Assembly: GCA_025766275.1 (NCBI GenBank)
Contig: JAFKAC010000013.1
Location: forward strand, 248,001 to 312,000
Reading direction: 5' to 3'
Length of the DNA stretch: 64,000 nucleotides
From: Lactarius indigo
Taxonomy: Eukaryota > Basidiomycota > Agaricomycetes > Russulales > Russulaceae
Position 1 is the first letter of the stretch; the number at the start of each line of letters is the position of its first letter. Under the pieces are notes generated by a model. It worked only from the letters and a program-made list of their open reading frames with translations, had not been told where the DNA came from and ran no database searches. The translations under genes and the position numbers were made by a program. Shown here in pieces: positions 62,401 through 64,000 of this stretch.

Positions 62401-64000
62401 ACAGCTGAAAGAAGCCAGAGAAGACGCCCAACGCCTCATAAAGAAGGCACAAGAAGCATGGGTGCGCAACAAAGATACGCCCAAGTTCCGCATCAACGAC
62501 CTGGTGTGGCTGGAAGGGAAACACCTCCGAACCAATCAACCAACAGCAAAGTTGGCGGCGCGACGCCACGGGCCGTTTCGAGTAACACAGGTGATGTCCC
62601 CCTACAATTATCGGTTGGAACTTCCCATGCAGTGGAGTATCCACCCAGTGTTCCACATCGATCTTCTCACCCCATACAAGCAAACTCCCTTACATGGGGA
62701 GAATTTCACGTGCCCGCCACCCGAACTGATTGATGGAGAAGAAGAGTACGAGGTCGAGGCCATTCTAGATTCCCGGCACTTCGGCAGAGGAAGACGCCTC
62801 CAGTATCTGGTCAAATGGAAGGGATACCCAGACTCGGAGAATCAGTGGGTCAACAAAGACGACATCTTTGCGCCCGACGCGCTGCGTCTGTATCAAGACA
62901 CGCAAGCGCCCCAGAAAACAGTTAAAATGAGCAGTGCAAGAGTCGAAGGAAGTCATCCGCTCCTCCTTCGATCCATCCACACTCACATGCCTACTTCTCC
63001 CCTTCGACATGTCACTCAAGCACAACTCCTCGACGCCCTCGCCAACGACGCCCAAGCGCTCCTCACTGACGAGGACGCGACTGAGGTTCCCAACACCCAA
63101 ATCACCCCGTACACACCTATCGGCCGACCAGAAGGCCGTATCACCGCGCAAGAATGGGCAAACGTACTTGCCCGATTCCCCGACCCCACTCAACAACCCG
63201 ACGACGAGTCCGCCGTCGTCCACGTCTTCCGAAACGAAAGCGGTGAGCGCGAACCCATCGCCGCTATTCCCCCAAGCGACGACCTCATCGGCGTTCGCGG
63301 AGTTTTCCCGCGCAACGACGAGCGTTCAAGCTCTCCTGGAGTATGAATTGGAGGGCTGGAAGAGAGTAGCGGCGGAGTGGCAGAGGGAGCAGTTAGAATC
63401 GGCAGCGACCCGACTGAGAGAGATGCGAGAGCGGCGGCAGCGATGGCAGCAGCTGAGGCTGGCCATGACGACAAGGATTACTACCCGGCGAGACATCCCT
63501 TCTTACGAACGAAGCGCGACGCTGATAATCCCCTCATCACACCATGGCTCGTCAACACTGACGGCTCCCCCATGTATCGAGGACGTATACGAGTACCAGG
63601 GGCCGCCGACCACCAACCATTCACAGCAGCCGACGACCCAGCACACGTCATCGCGCCTGAGGGGTTCAGGGCGAACAGACGACCCCATTACCTTCGATAC
63701 CCCATCACCGGGCCTGACGGAGTAGAGCGGGACACATCACACGTCCAGATCATTGGAGGGGCGGACCCCATTATATTGGGGGTCATACCGGGCTCGCCTC
63801 ACATCTATGGTAAGCCCCTCTATGCCGAGCCCCACGTATCCGCAGCACTCCGCCCTACGTACCCACACGAAGACCTCGTCGTCTTCACGGCGGACAAGAT
63901 CACCGACCGCGCCCTCAATCGCATTAACGACGAGACCCTTACGGTGGAGGTTACGTGCTACCACGTGGCCAGCTTCGAGCTGGAACGCCTTCGAGCACGA
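59481..64000 (+). pseudogene. pol: E3 pol with one in-frame TGA, partial at window end
   Basis: Reads YRSLRIPVTVRTDYK across the E4 insertion site, then protease (ALVDSGATDNFI), reverse transcriptase (YMDDIGIA), RNase H (LEVDASGYAVGAVL), integrase (HGHPGIARTQRILERHYWWP; ISDRDPRFASKFT; RTDGQSERT), chromodomain (YEVEAILDSRHFG ... WKGYPDSENQW) and the extension shared with E4. TGA at 63,344-63,346 stands where E4 has Arg (GVR), then the same phase continues DKDYYPARHPFLRT and APEGFRANRRPHYLRYPITG to the last base. At the place of the E4 pol ATG, E3 has GTG (51,763-51,765). Confidence 0.85.

Larger units (their letters stand above)
49094..64000 (+). mobile_element. E3: second Ty3/Gypsy chromovirus family, interrupted by E4, partial at window end
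   Basis: 5' LTR 49,094-49,644, primer-binding site, gag, then E4 inserted at the gag-pol junction, then pol from 59,481 past the window end. Removing E4 and one copy of CTATC restores a continuous pol start. E3 carries two in-frame TGA codons and is older than E4. Confidence 0.9.

Noticed and set aside
1..64000. CRISPR arrays, bacterial operons, ribosome-binding sites, riboswitches
   Set aside because: Spliced genes and chromoviruses show a fungal nuclear genome; no regularly spaced repeats with unique spacers were seen.

Overview
The window looks like an Agaricomycete (mushroom-forming basidiomycete) nuclear genome. The evidence is dense short introns (about 40-60 nt, GTRNGT donors, CTGAC-type branch sites), a Tnp2 (CACTA/EnSpm-type) transposase gene, a DUF6589 gene, an Spt5/KOW-domain paralogue, a membrane-anchored WD40 protein and several chromodomain-bearing Ty3/Gypsy retrotransposons (chromoviruses). 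The organism call is inference from gene families; no species is claimed.

Layout. Positions 1-15,350 are gene-bearing host DNA: a partial SAP-like module, a Reb1/TTF1-type Myb protein (-), a coiled-coil protein (-), an Spt5-like NGN/KOW protein (-), a membrane protein (-), a WD40 protein (+) and an unrecognised seven-exon gene (+). From 15,356 to the end the window is a nested transposon graveyard: the 3' half of a Tnp2 gene (-), Gypsy element E1 (16,851-26,718, -), the remnant of Gypsy X (26,719-29,246, +), the 5' part of a DUF6589 gene (29,247-30,107, -), a poorly coding stretch with one or two small genes, the 5' half of the Tnp2 gene (36,452-38,619, +), Gypsy element E2 (38,620-48,487, +), the 3' part of the DUF6589 gene (48,488-49,093, +), and a second Gypsy family, E3 (from 49,094 past the window end), with a complete copy E4 (51,779-59,475) inserted between its gag and pol.

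Rearrangement. E1 and E2 are nearly identical 9,868-bp elements in opposite orientation. The Tnp2 and DUF6589 genes are each cut in two, with halves on opposite strands. Flipping the 12-kb segment between E1 and E2 restores the orientation of both genes at once, and brings together the 5-bp target-site duplication CGTGG that is now split between E1 and E2. This is strong sequence evidence for an inversion by recombination between the two elements.

Main discovery candidate. E1/E2 carry about 3.3 kb of coding-like sequence between the predicted RNA start and gag with no ATG in any forward frame. It holds long open frames (ORF A, B/C, D) that contain no methionine codon. A consensus 56-nt intron that spans the end of the 5' LTR and the primer-binding site joins A to TG and so creates an in-frame start codon for ORF A. 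A second consensus intron does the same for ORF B. The proposed logic is that unspliced RNA, which keeps the primer-binding site, makes Gag, and Pol by a -1 shift inside a 10-nt window, while spliced RNA loses the primer-binding site and switches on accessory proteins. Both Gypsy families also show a primer-binding site complementary to the predicted first 10-11 nt of their own transcript, as in the Tf1/sushi self-priming group. Substitutions between LTR pairs lie almost entirely at CpG and every disabling stop codon noted is TGA, which points to CpG-methylation-driven decay.
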